A DNA stretch of 64,000 bases from Porphyra umbilicalis (GCA_002049455.2 KV918839.1:124001-188000), one strand, 5' to 3'. Positions 22,366 to 33,190 are shown, numbered from the stretch's first letter. Notes: generated from the sequence alone by a model not told the origin. Made by a program: numbers and translations.

Positions 22366-22714
22366 GGTCGACCGCCGGGGGGGGGGGAGGGGGGCGTGTG
22401 CGTTGATGCTCGAGTGGGAGTGGCGCGGGAGGGGGGGGAGGGGGGGGAGGCTGGAGCGCGGGGGGAGAGGATGGCGTGGGGGGGGGAGGATGGCGTGGGG
22501 GGGGGTGCGGCGGCCCGCCGGCGAATCAGGCGCGATGATCGCGGCGGGGCGCGCGGCGACGGCGCGTCGGCCGCGTCGCCGCGCACGCGCCGGCACGCGC
22601 GCGCCGGCGTGCGGGGCCCCGCCCGATCCGACGCGCGGGCCCCCCAACGCAGCGCCGGCCCGGCGGATTTGGGCGGCGGCGCGGCCGCCGCGCGGCGCCG
22701 ACGCGGCCTATCCT
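22366..22714. other. GC-rich upstream region of the methylthiotransferase
   Basis: No gene seen. The purine-rich stretch at about 22376-22505 on the plus strand (repeated GGGGGGGAGG) is a pyrimidine tract upstream of the leftward gene. GC-rich host DNA ends abruptly at 22714. Confidence 0.4.
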
Positions 22715-24536
22715 ATCGTCTGCTTGAGAGGAATGCCCCATCGAGGCCGGGTTTCGATGGGGCCACCCCATCGAAAGGGGTTCTCGATACAGTCTTGTTG
22801 CGGATCTCGATCAGGCCCCACCAAGGGTATCAGATTTGGCCACGAGTACGGTATTCGGCTCTGATCCAGCCACTGAGTATTTGCTGACAGTGCGAAGGAC
22901 TTTCAGCCGTTCGAGTATGAGTATCTCCAAAACCTGACAGAGCGGGTATCAAGGGTATATACCCGCGACATGATGGGATGTCGGTATCCAATTTTGATAA
23001 TCGCGCGGGTATGCGTATACCTTTCGCTGGAACTAAATTACAGATCCTGCAGTTAGCTGTTGATTTCGGGATGTATATTTTAGATTTCGTGACGTACTTA
23101 TTTGTCAGGCGGCTCACGTGGTGACGGCGCCGCACTGCGCGACGCTGTCAAGGGTATCGGCTTCTGCAGAATTGAGAATACGAGTAGTACTCTCGGATAC
23201 CTTTGGTCATTCGATGTTGCGAGTATCTGGCCACGTCCCATTCGCGAGTATGAGTATGGGCGACGCGTCGAAATATCTCACGGGTACGAGTATATACCCG
23301 AAAAATTACTCGGGTGATACCCTTGACGAAATACTCTTGGTGAGGCCTGATCTCGATGAGCGCGGCCCTCGGTAACCTTGTTTCCCATCGAAAAGGAGGC
23401 TTGCACAGGCATATATCTCGGGAGAATTGTGTGACTTGGCAGACTACCTGTCTACTAGTGTCCATTCTACTGCTCCCGAGGCTCAAATGAGCCTCAGATG
23501 AGGCTCAAATGAGGCTCCATCTCATATGGCCTGGAAACGCGGCCTTTTTGGGGTGTCTGGGGCACCCCCTCCGAGTTTTCATCGTACACAGCCGCAGAGT
23601 TGGCCCATAGGTAAGTGGACTGCGCTGAGTCCAGATCTATTCTCAGAAAGAGCAGCCGAGGCCGGAACCTGGTCACAGAGAGGCATCAAAAATAGGCTCA
23701 AATGAGCCTGAAAGGCTCAAATGAGGCGGTCAGTAGAATGGACACTAGCTAGCACGGGGTCGTTTACCTCTCCGACGGTTACTCAATAGACATTAAATAA
23801 CTTCTATTCGGGGTACTATCAAATCACCGTGGAGGCACCGTCTCGTTCGTCGCTGTTGCGGCCGTCACTTCCGCTTTCGTCTCCTGATGAAGCGACGTCG
23901 ACCCGAATCGCTGCGTGCCTTGCAGGTGTTGATACGAGCAGAATAGGAAGGTTGTTCAGCTAGCTAATGAGTGTGCAAGCGACGGCTTTTTATCACTGCC
24001 AGAGTCGCATGTTGAACGCTTTTGGCCTGACTGCGTTCGGCGGGTACGGATATCCACCGCCCTTCGAGCTCCAGTCGAAACGTGGTGGTTGTTTGTCCCC
24101 ACGAAGAAGACCACACATCGAGGCGGTCGCCACGACGACGGGTTCTTCAAGTACCAGCTTAACTTACTCGAGAATTGTACACTCAATGCGGCGTATGAGA
24201 CGTGATCCATCTAACGTATGCCATTGGTTGGATTTAAGAAAAGGCGCGGCGGCAGCTTCGTGATGGGTCGCTTCCGAGGTTTTTGCGATGTGCTGGCCCA
24301 ATGATATCTTGAACAAAGCGTGCTCGCAAGTACTATCTCGTGTCAGAAACTTCGATTGGATGTATCCTGTGACTTTGTTCTCATCGAGGAGTTGCCTCCC
24401 TCAATGACCCAATCCCCATCGACATTGGGTGTCGATTGGCCTGCTCGATGTGGTCAAAACCGCCCATCGAAATCACATCTCGATGGCGTATGGGGCTTGA
24501 TTGGCTTCGATGAGAAATTCCTCTAAAGCAGACGAT
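22715..24536. mobile_element. 1.82-kb TIR-bounded non-autonomous insertion
   Basis: It begins ATCGTCTGCTTGAGAGGAAT at 22715 and ends with the complement of ATCGTCTGCTTTAGAGGAAT at 24536. The terminal inverted repeats extend about 35 bp with a few mismatches and include CATCGARGCC. It is much more AT-rich than both flanks and lacks a coherent ORF. Inside are a secondary inverted pair (GATCAGGCCYCACCAAGRGT at about 22809 and 23337), repeated GGGTATATACCCG and CGAGTAT words, and a nested MITE at 23455-23748. No target duplication is obvious. The superfamily is unknown. Confidence 0.7.
23455..23748. mobile_element. Nested MITE with 18-bp perfect TIRs and CTA duplication
   Basis: The perfect inverted ends CTAGTGTCCATTCTACTG (23455-23472 and complement 23731-23748) are flanked by CTA on each side, a 3-bp target duplication typical of Harbinger-type MITEs. 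Subterminal repeats of AGGCTCAAATGAGCCT occur near both ends. There is no coding capacity. It lies within the 22715-24536 insertion and so arrived later. Confidence 0.8.
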
Positions 24537-24790
24537 GCCGCGGCCGTGCCGGGACGGCCGCGCGCCGCCGCCGCGCGGCGGGCGCCCCCCGCCGCGGCGC
24601 CCCCCGCCGCCGCCGCTCGTCGCGGCGCCCCCGCCACTGGGGCGCGGCGCGCGCGGCCGCCGCGCCGCCGCCGCCGCCGCGGGCGCGTCGCGGCCGCCGC
24701 CGTCGCGCGCGCAACGGCGCCGCCGCCGCGCCCTCCCCCGCCGCGGCGGCGCGGCGTGGCGCCCGACCGCCGCCGCGGCCGACGCGGCGG

Positions 24791-24821
<31 letters not shown>

Positions 24822-25310
24822 GCGACGGCGGCGGCGGCGACGGCGGCGGCGGCGACGGCGGCGGGGGGGGGGGGGGGGGTGCGGCCGCCGACCGACCCGT
24901 GGCGTTATTTACAGAGCGGCGACGCGTGCTGCACCGCCGCGTCTCGGGCACCGTGCTGCGGGCGGCGAGCGTCGCCCGCCGGCCCCCGATGCCACGACGC
25001 TGCCGACGACGCGGTCGCCCCGCCCCACCGCGGGGACGCCAGTCACCGTCCGCCCGCCCGCCGCGTGCCACAAGAAGCATCGCCCGTTTTTGCCGACGGC
25101 TCGGTCTGTCTGGCCCGGCCCGCGGTCGGGCGCTCGCAGCGCAGAAACAAAGAAAACAACAGAACTACACCCGTGGCGGCGGCGGCGTCGCCACGGCGGC
25201 GAGATCCCCCCCCCCGCTGCCCCCCCCTCCCTTCCCACGGCGGCATTTGGGACATTCCAAGCCCGCGCTTGACGCGCAGGGAGGCGCCGTCCCCCCACCC
25301 ACCCGCCCCT
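24537..25310. other. GC-rich gene-free stretch with GGC microsatellite
   Basis: No gene is supported. A GGC/GGCGAC microsatellite at about 24795-24865 is followed by a G run near 24867-24880. All long ORFs are Arg/Ala/Pro shadows. This region is downstream of the leftward secreted-protein gene. Confidence 0.45.
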
Positions 25311-25748
25311 CTAGTAGCTCTGGGTGCACCGCCCACACGCGCCCGCGCGCATCGCGTGGCGCACCGCCGCGACGACGTTGTGGAACGCGTCGCGGGTGCA
25401 CAAGTCCTCCACGACCGACGCTTTCAGCTGGTAGTTGGCGTCGTCAAAGTAGCAGCTGCCGCCGCCGAGCGCGCAGCCGGTCCCCCGGTTGGTGACGGTC
25501 TTGGGCCACCCCTTGTCCCCGTCCGAGCCCTTGATCGTCGACTTGGCGTACAGGGTGCAGGCGCCGCCGCCCGTCTGGATGCGGCACCCGCCAATGGTGC
25601 GCCCGCCGGTGAGATGGAAAAAGAGGTCCGCGTCCCCGCGCGACGCCACCGACGTGCAGCTGGAGGACGCCGCCGAGACGGTGGTGGCCGCCACCGCCGC
25701 CATGACGGCGGCGGCGAGGAGCAGGGCGCGGGGGAGCATCGGCGCCAT
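25311..25748 (-). CDS. Small secreted Cys-rich protein, function unknown
   Basis: 145 residues, intronless. The ATG at 25748 is chosen because it opens a classic signal peptide (MAPMLPRALLLAAAVMAAVA, cleavage probably after TVSAA near residue 26-27); an upstream in-frame extension is Pro/Thr-rich and unlikely. The mature part has eight cysteines (SSSC, GGC, GAC, TGC, GSC, DLC and GACGRC), compatible with four disulfides, and a Gly-rich core. I do not recognise the family. Cell-wall or extracellular function is plausible. A GATAAAG at about 25929-25923 on the minus strand, roughly 175 bp upstream, could be a TATA-like element. Confidence 0.68.
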   Translation of the reverse strand: MAPMLPRALLLAAAVMAAVAATTVSAASSSCTSVASRGDADLFFHLTGGRTIGGCRIQTGGGACTLYAKSTIKGSDGDKGWPKTVTNRGTGCALGGGSCYFDDANYQLKASVVEDLCTRDAFHNVVAAVRHAMRAGACGRCTQSY

Positions 25749-26730
25749 GGCGGGCGGGGGAAGGGGGGGGGAGCGTGAGGCAAGGGGCGGGGGGGCAGGG
25801 GGCTGGGAGGGGGGCGAGCGACTGGTCGTGGACCGGCGATGCTCGGTGGGCGTGGTGGTCGTCTGCGGGCGGTAATGTTGGGGGGCTGTTCCCCTCACCC
25901 TCCCATCGGCCGCGGTGGCGCCCTTTATCCCCGACCGGCGACCGACCCGCCGCCGCCGTCGCCGCCGCGCGCCACCGCCGCCACGGCAGCGTCACCGCGC
26001 GCCGCCGTTGCCCGCGCCGCACGCGTGCGCGCGCGGCACGGCTGGGAGGGACCGCGCCGACGTGAGCGCCCCCCCCCGCCCCCTGCCGCGCGCGGTGGCG
26101 ACGTGGCAGTGGCGCCAGGGGGAGCAGAGGGGGGGGGAAGGTGGGCGCCACAGCAGCCGCGTCGGTGTGGGGCGCGCTGCGGCGGGGGGACGCGGGGCGC
26201 GGGCATCGGCGCGCCGCACCGTGTCGGCCCGTCGGCTTTGCGGCGCAGCGGCGCTGCGGTTGGCGTGGAGCCGCCGGCATGGCCGCCCGTGACGAGGTTG
26301 GTGGCGTGCGCTGCCGGGGTGTCTCCTCCACTGCCAGCGTAACCGCAGAGGCACAAGCCGCACAGCGGGCGCTTGCACGCCGTGGCGTTCCCGACCCGCC
26401 GGTGCCAGGGGGGACGCCGCGGGGCACGCCGCTCGCCCGTGCCGTCGGTCGGTGAGCCCCGATGGCAACGCGACGCACCAATGGCCGCCGTGGTGATGTA
26501 CGAGGGGGGTCGGCCATGATCCTGTGGGTGCGGTCCCGTGCACACAACCACCCTCGCGTGTGTCCCCACGGGGAGGGCAGAGCCCCGCGCGCCGCCGTGC
26601 GCGAGATGCGCCGCTGCACTCTGGACACTGCGTGCGACACATAAAATCTTTGCGCCTTGCTGCAGACAGCGCGCCTCGCGCGACGGGCGCGTCGGCGCGT
26701 CAACGCGGCGCCGACGCGCACAGCAACGCA
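25749..26730. other. GC-rich upstream region, no gene
   Basis: Only Arg/Ala/Pro-rich overlapping ORFs are present and none has a recognisable domain. The GC-rich DNA ends at 26730 where element copy B begins. The last bases before it contain GCGCCGACGCGC, similar to the 11-bp tandem motif at 29486. Confidence 0.4.
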
Positions 26731-28552
26731 CACAGCACGTTGTCAAATTGGGTCACGGAGAACTTAAAATATATGCGAACCGTGAGAGGTCGTGAGAGAA
26801 ATGTTTTTCCATGCAGCAAACCTCGTGACACCATCCTCGCAAATGTCGCTGTGTCGATCTCTAAAAGGCTCTGTCTGAGAAGGCTTTCTGACACCCCCAG
26901 AGACCTTCTTACCCCACCCACCTGGTCACCCCTACCCATGTGCGTACTCGTCTACTCCCAATAGCTGCGGGCACCGCCCAACCACGGACACTTGTGCTTG
27001 CCTCCTTTCCTGTCCTCTCCCACTCCTTTCTCCTGCTGGCAGGGGGGGGGGGGCGAGGGGGGCTGCACATACATGCCGAGGGGGTCGGGGAGGATGGGGG
27101 CGCAAACGGTGTCGCTAGAGTGGGACGGCTGCTGGCATTGCCGTGCAGAGCTCTGGCAGGGTCATGGGGCAGGTCCTCCTTGCGCGATCAAACGGCACCC
27201 TTCACACCCAGTTCAAGGCAGACTAGGCGTACACAGTATGCATTCTTGCGGGCACATGGAGACCTCTGCTCGGACGCCTCACCGTCGTAGCTTGTGTCAG
27301 CCAGACTTTGTTCAGTACCTGTTGGCATGATAGTCTGCTACCAATGGGGACCCAGGATGCGCCCCCGGTCAACCGGGCAGCCAACCAGCGGGCTGGAAAA
27401 CGTCAAGCCTTGTGCTTGGGGATAGCGGGGCGATTAATAATAATTCGAAGTGCTGGGCGGCGCCAATGCGCGCCCTCGGCATGTGTGCAGGTGACTGCCA
27501 TGCTGCCCCCAGCCCCGCTCCTGGCTGCCGCCCAAGTGCACAAGTGCTGCCAACATCCCCGCTCGCTCTCCTGGCCGACCGCTCGGCCCACCCTCCTGGC
27601 GGACCGCCCCGCCCACCCTCTGGTCGACCGCCCCACCCACCCTCCTGGCCGGAAGCCCCGGCCACCCTCTGTTCGATCGCCCCGCCCACCCTCCTGCCGA
27701 CCGCCCTCGTTCCTGTCGTATTCTTATCTGCATCCCCTCCATCCCACGCATTCTCTCCAGCTCGCACGGGGGCGGGGGGGAGTCACTCTACGACGGGCCG
27801 GACGACGTTTGCAGTCGCTGGACTAGTGGTGGTGGCGATTGGGTGGGGATCCACACTGGCGCAGTGTGGATAGTGTGACGCGCGCGGTGGGTGGGTGGTG
27901 GATGGGTTGGATGAACTGACCACGTACTTCTTTTTCGTGTTCGCTCGCCCGTCCCCCATGTATCCTTACCATGCATATGTGCGATGGCTTCCTCTTTCTT
28001 GGCTTCTGTTTCTTTGCAAACCAATGGGTGTTGCTGACATCGAAGTCGAGTAACTTGTGTCATACGCACATGCATGCGTGGTGTCCGCGAGTCGCTGACA
28101 TGGTGAGCTTGCTGTTGTCCGGTGGCCTGTAGCTCTGTCAGAGTTTGCGGCTGTGTGCAGTTAGCTACATGTCTGCGTGACTCTGTAGCACACCGTGGCT
28201 TTCTTATCGATTTCGTGTCTGCTCTGCCACCCGTGCCCGCGCCGAGCAACAATAAAGCGACCGTGTCTTTCAATGCATCTTTGGCATGTATCCTCAATGC
28301 TGGCCGGTGTCACATCCTTTCCTCCGTCAGGGTCTTGCTCCACTTCTTCCCCGAGACCTCCGAGGGATCATTGCGGCGAGTCTCGCAACATATGTCTCGA
28401 AGGATGTGAACTTCTCCTTAAAGATTGGGCAAAGAGGAGTTATGTACTCATTTTCGATCTCTCTCTGAACGCAAAGGGGTCGAGCAGCAATACGGTTCGG
28501 CCTTGTTGCAGATACCTTGGAACCTGACACGAGATTTCATCAACGCGCTGTG
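26731..28552 (+). mobile_element. 1.82-kb non-autonomous TIR-like element, copy B
   Basis: Same orientation and, by eye, about 99.9 percent identical to copy A (8544-10366), differing by one homopolymer G and one substitution. Identity starts exactly at CACAGCACG and ends at GCTGTGC, and the flanks of the two copies are unrelated, which defines the element ends. The right flank (CAAACGATTG) is balanced DNA; the left flank is GC-rich host DNA. It includes the 25-bp minisatellite at about 27569-27708. Confidence 0.75.
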
Positions 28553-29485
28553 CAAACGATTGTCCTCTCGACCGTGACAGGTACTTGGAGGGGGCATATG
28601 TCGCGTGCGGACGATTATTGCTCTTTTGCAGACATCTGCTTTTCTGTCACTTTCTTCTAAGTACAGTACGGCGCGAGTGCTGGTACAAGACATAACATAT
28701 TCAGCAGCTTCTCATACTTTTAATCGAACATCTTGGTCATCGAGGTTGGGCCGGTTCTCCAATCCTCCTCACGCAGAGCGCCTGGCGTATATGATTGTTG
28801 GGGAGAAGCGTGGTCCATGGGGGTGAGGTGTGGGGTGTTGCGCTGTCGGTATCAGTATCAGGATGGTGTGGAAGAGGACGGCGCGGTGGGGGGGGAGAGG
28901 GGTGAGGGGATGTGAGAGTGATAATACTGTTTCTGACGCCTGACACTCTTCATTGGGACCGTCGCTGTCGGCTTTCCTTTGTACGTCTTGTACGTGGAAC
29001 TGTTGGCCTTGGTGTTTCCTTCACGCAGAGCGCCCGGCGGATGTGCTTGTTGGGAAGTAGTGTGGTGTCTGTGTGTATAAAAGGGCGGCTTCTGCGGAGA
29101 TGGGATCGTTGGGCCTGTGGGGCGGGTGGACGGCGTATGTCGAGGCGGTGGGACGGTGTGAATGGGGCGGTGAGGGCGGCGCATGTGGAGTTGTCTTGGA
29201 GTAGAGGGAGGCAGGTGAGATGGACTTTGTGCGGTAGTGCGTGGTGCACGAGGCGACGGTACCCACACGGTGGAGGGAGTGTAGGCAACAACCAGTGTGT
29301 CCGCTTTTCCTCAAATGTGCCCTTGTCCACGAAGCACTGGTACGTACGGACGTTCGAAGAGCCATTCCTTTCTGAGATGCGCAAACTTATATTAATATAC
29401 CGCTTCAATGTTACAGGCTTAGACGGTATTTGGAAGTCTCTCACGGGGCAGGGGATGCCGATACAGAATTGAGCCGCGTTGCTGT
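28553..29485. other. Gene-free stretch with a 48-bp direct repeat
   Basis: No recognisable gene. About 48 bp beginning CCTCACGCAGAGCGCCTGGC at 28766 recur near 29018 as CCTTCACGCAGAGCGCCCGG and continue through TTGTTGGG. A good TATA box follows the second copy (29076). ORFs on both strands in this interval have no domain I know. Confidence 0.45.
29076..29083 (+). promoter_or_regulatory. TATA-box candidate
   Basis: TATAAAAG followed by GGCGGC, a consensus TATA box, lies about 10 bp after the second copy of the 48-bp direct repeat. No convincing downstream CDS was found, so it may serve a decayed element or a non-coding transcript. Confidence 0.3.
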
Positions 29486-29540
29486 GCGGCGCCGACGCGG
29501 CGCCGACGCGGCGCCGACGCGGCGCCGACGCGGCGCCGAC
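29486..29540 (+). repeat. 11-bp tandem repeat, five perfect copies
   Basis: GCGGCGCCGAC is repeated five times without error (55 bp). Each unit contains the palindrome GGCGCC. An inverted half-copy (GTCGGCGCCGC) follows at about 29548. Confidence 0.9.
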
Positions 29541-30189
29541 GTGGACCGTCGGCGCCGCGTCGGGCGCTTGCCGCGCCGCCGCCTCCCCCCACGCAGCCGT
29601 CACCCCCACCGCCGTCACCCCCACCGCCGCCGCCGCCGCCGCCGCCGCCGTCCCCCCGCCGCCGACGGGCAGCACGGGCGGCGGCGCGCACGGCCGCGTC
29701 GGCCGGCGGCGGCGGCGCGCGCTGCCCCGCTCCGACGCGCGGTGGCGGCGCACCCCGTCGCGGACGCGTCGGTGGCGGGGGAGGCCCCGCTCCGTCCCGG
29801 CGGGACGCCGTCGCGTCGCGGCCGGCTGGGCGTGGCGGCGCGCGGCGGTGGCGCGCGGCGGCGGCGGCGGCCGCCGACGGCTGCGTGCCGCGGCGTCGGC
29901 GCGGGTGGACGACGCGGGGGGGGGGGGGGGGGGGTCGGTCACAGGGCGCGGGTGGGACCGCCGACGCGCCGGGGGGGGGGGGGGGGGGGGGGTGGATAGC
30001 CGCCGCCGCCGTTGCGCACCGCCGCGCCGACGTTGCGCGGCACTGTCGGCAGCGGCGCCGCGGGTGCGTCGCGGCGACCGCGTCGTGGGCGTCAGCGCGA
30101 GTGGGGACGCCGGCCCGGCGTTTCGGGCCGGCGGGCATGCACGGTGCGGCGGTGGGGAGGGAGGCTGGTGCCGACCGGGTCGGGCGTTG
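29541..30189. other. GC-rich stretch with G runs, no gene
   Basis: Long G runs occur at about 29917-29933 and 29970-29991, with GCC microsatellite near 29621-29650. All ORFs are low-complexity shadows. Confidence 0.45.
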
Positions 30190-30312
30190 GCGTTCTCGTT
30201 ACAAAAGACAGCTGATTCGGCTCAATATGAATAAAAAGTGGCCCACACGGGCTGGAAAGGAAGACTCGCGACCCATATTCTTTTGTAAACGATTCTCTTA
30301 TAACGAGAACGC
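30190..30312. repeat. Short inverted-repeat element
   Basis: GCGTTCTCGTTACAAAAG at 30190 is matched by the complement near 30279-30312. The right arm carries a 15-bp insertion between GCGTTCTCGTTA and TTACAAAAG. It is about 123 bp long, AT-rich and non-coding, at the border between GC-rich and balanced DNA. It is probably a degenerate MITE. Confidence 0.5.
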
Positions 30313-30938
30313 ACTGTACCCACAATTTTCAAATTGCTTCCGAACGAGTCCGGTACAGGATGAAATGGCATGTACTAGGCCATATTCGACCCCCTTCCAC
30401 ACTGCAAAACTTCCAATATAGTATAGAAACGATATTCGCGTTTTAGACAGCGGCGCACCACTGCACTCTCGCAGTACAGTCAGTCTCCGCCCATATCCCG
30501 TCAGGATGCTGGCCTACTGGCATATGGACGGAACTCACTCTCGCCTCGAGATCGAGAACTACGATTGCAAGAGAATCGCAATCGATTCCACATCCGTCCC
30601 GATGGAGACCTCATACCGCCAGGAAGTCGTCCAGAGTGTCCATGAGCAAGCCCTAGTACGTCCTGGACTGTCTGGGTGCTTAAAAGACTTGTACACTGGC
30701 CATCTGGAGGGGCCTCAGCATCTCTTTCCATGCTGCTTTGAGACAAGAGCGTCAGATCGCCGAGTCGGATGCGCGTGTTGCAAGACGTCAGATCAACTCC
30801 TTCAGTGGCAACATTCCGCATTTGAATCAGTAACTGCGGCTCCGGACTACCGGGCTACATGAGTATTCGAAAGCGACCGTGCAACACGGCAACGACACCT
30901 GTTCTTTCGGAGGGTGGGATATGGATGGAGACTGACTG
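30313..30938. other. Gene-free stretch
   Basis: Balanced composition with no supported gene. The phrase GCAGTACAGTCAGTCTCC at about 30471 resembles GCAGTACAGTCAATCCTC at 2079, suggesting shared repeat ancestry with the 1.8-2.1 kb region. Confidence 0.35.
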
Positions 30939-31029
30939 TACAGCCGTTCTCTCAAAAACCTCGCACGCCAACAGTTGCACCACTCTGACAAATCGGCCTT
31001 CACGGGGTGGCAGAGGCCGATTTGTCAGA
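30939..31029. repeat. Foldback MITE family 1, right-truncated copy
   Basis: The left arm starts TACAGCCGTTCTCTCAAAAA at 30939 and is diverged from 1783-1845. The loop and the inner 20 bp of the right arm (GAGGCCGATTTGTCAGAG) remain; the rest of the right arm is missing. Confidence 0.65.
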
Positions 31030-31691
31030 GCCCCCGACCACCCCACCCACCGGCTCCTATCATCGGCCCGCCCGCCCGCCACTTGGTCGCCTTCTGCTTG
31101 CCGCCAGCCCGCCATTTGCCAGCAAATTTCCGGTCACTTGCACGCCACCTGCCCTCCTCTTGCCCCGCACTCGCTTGTCCCCCACTCGCACGCCACCAAC
31201 CAACCGCCCGTCCCCGACGTAACCGCCACCAGCCCACCGACTACTCACCACCGACACCCTGTCTCGCCGCCGTCAGCCGGCCACCACTTGCCCGCCGCCG
31301 ACCTCTCGCCTGCCCGCAGCCAACCCGCCGCCACTTGCGCGCCGCCGATCCGCCGCCTTGCCGCCGCCAGCCCGCTCCCGCTTGCCTGCCGCGGACGCCC
31401 CGCCGTGCCGCCGCCAGCCCGGCGCCAATTGTGCGCCGCCGATCCACTGTCCCTCCGCCGCGAGCCCGCCGCCACTTCCCCGCCGAAGACCCCCTGCCTC
31501 CCGGCGACTAGCGCACCGCCTACCCTCCACCACCCCACCGCCCTCCGCTTACATTCCTACGGCCACCCCACCGCCGACCAACCGCCTGCCCGTCACCAGG
31601 CCACCGCCTTGCCACCGCCTGGCAACCCCCTGCGCGCCGTGCGCGCGCTGCCACCAGCCCACCTCCTGCCAGCCACCCGCCCACCACTACG
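31030..31691. repeat. Degenerate Pro/Ala-coding minisatellite-like DNA
   Basis: Irregular repeats of words such as GCCGCCAGCCCGC, CCACTTGCC and CGCCGCCGATCC run through about 31040-31690. This leaves low-complexity open frames in all three forward frames. I regard it as a repeat, not a gene. Confidence 0.45.
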
Positions 31692-33126
31692 TATCCGTCA
31701 TATGCCAGTTCGTGACAACTGTGCCAGTTCGTGACAACTCGGGATTGTGTGGCAAATCAACAGTGTTTACTCATGAGATCGGGTTCGGCGGTGACAGAAA
31801 AGAGGGTAAAGCGCCCATATACCAGTTTTTAAAAAAAGAACAAGAACAGGCAGGGAAACATGTTGCACACCGTTGAACGCGCGAACTCGTGAGTTCGCCT
31901 TCGGTGTGAAGCGCGCCCAAACGATAGCAAGTGGGACCGAACAGCACGCCGAGAGGAAAAAAGGGCGCACTCTCGAAAATCAATTTGATGCCTAACTACC
32001 TGCTCTGATGACACCGTGGGCTCACATTCTGTTGACTTCGCCGTTTTCACACTTGCAGATGCGCGCGTCTTCTTCCCCCCGACATTTCCCATCCGGCCAG
32101 TTACCTCTCGGCGCCACGTGCCCAACACTGAGCGCACTTGCCACACTCTCACAGACTGATCATACCATTGTCCCCACCCCGCCCCTCTGAGTGACCCGCA
32201 ATGCCACCGCGGCGGCGGCTTGCCACAGCGGATGGTGATGCTGCAAGTCATCAGGCCATGTTTGCGGGCCTGCGTCTCGTGCGCACCGGGGAGCCGAGTA
32301 CCAAGGCGTTTGGCAAGCGATTTGGGCTCGTCTCAGCGCATGCGCGCCGCTTCATCATTGTCGAACCCTGCACAGGCGCGGTCCGCCACTCTTCTTCTTC
32401 GCGGACGAGGAGGACCTGCTGGCTTTGCCGTGAGAAGCGCACCAAGTCGCTGATTCTGAAAGATCCGCGCTCCCCATGGGGTGCTACATGTCGTTTGGCA
32501 CGAGAAAAAAACCATCTGTTGCATAGTCTCTCATTCGATGGGCATCTCTCACGTGGTGGCTGATGAAAAAGGAGGGGGGGGATGGAGGGCGAGTCTTGCA
32601 GTGCGGGTGGGGCTGGAGTGTCTCTGGCCAACGTCGGTGCGCCGAGAAGGGCGGGCGTGGCAAAGTGCATGAGGAGCGCCGCGGTATTGTGGCGGGGAGG
32701 GGGGGGCGCAGGCCTACAGGCGAACCGTATAGGCTGTTGTCGCAGCAGGGACTGGGTCAGGGGCCGACCGGGACGACGGAAACCATGTCATAGCTCGGCA
32801 GTCGCCTCACCAGAGTGTCCCTATTGGTCGCGCAGGCAAGAATCTTGGGCAATCTGGATCAAACTATTCGTTCCAAGGTAAGTTTTTCCGACTGTAATGT
32901 GCGATTCCACGTCGCTCTCAGACAATCAGTCATCGTGTGACGAACTGGTACCGGGGGGTTTTCGACCTCATTTTCTAGCAAATACACGGGAGCGCCCCGA
33001 CAGAAATGGAGAACACTGCCGACCTCGTGAGAGACTGCTGAAGCCAGTCATATGTCTACACTTCGCTGCGCATGAGTTTAAGCCATATCGCTGGAGCAGT
33101 TGTCACGAACTGGGGCATGACGGATA
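31692..33126. mobile_element. 1.4-kb TIR element with small ORF
   Basis: TATCCGTCATATGCCAGTTC at 31692 is matched by the complement of TATCCGTCATGCCCCAGTTC ending at 33126, and both continue with GTGACAACT (29 bp, 2-3 mismatches). The left end repeats GCCAGTTCGTGACAACT in tandem. A 120-residue ORF (32201-32563) lies inside. No clear target duplication. The family is unknown. Confidence 0.68.
32201..32563 (+). CDS. Small hypothetical protein within TIR element
   Basis: 120 residues from the ATG at 32201. The N-terminal half is Arg-rich (MPPRRRLATADG), and the second half contains CWLCREK and later Cys and His (GATCRLAREKNHLLHS), loosely like a zinc-finger arrangement of C-x2-C then His residues, as in BED fingers. 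It lies 1.4 kb upstream of the hAT transposase, which lacks an N-terminal zinc finger, but an inverted-repeat end at 33126 separates them. It may be a transposon-derived DNA-binding protein or a chance ORF. Confidence 0.35.
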   Translation: MPPRRRLATADGDAASHQAMFAGLRLVRTGEPSTKAFGKRFGLVSAHARRFIIVEPCTGAVRHSSSSRTRRTCWLCREKRTKSLILKDPRSPWGATCRLAREKNHLLHSLSFDGHLSRGG

Positions 33127-33190
33127 GCCCTCCGCCCACGAATAGTCAGCCCATCGCGAAGCCACCCAACATCAGCAAAGAAATTGATTT

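Noticed and set aside
8544..28552. Pair of long terminal repeats of an LTR retrotransposon
   Set aside because: Ends are CACAG...CTGTG, not TG...CA; the 16-kb interior holds host genes and no gag/pol; flanks show no target duplication.
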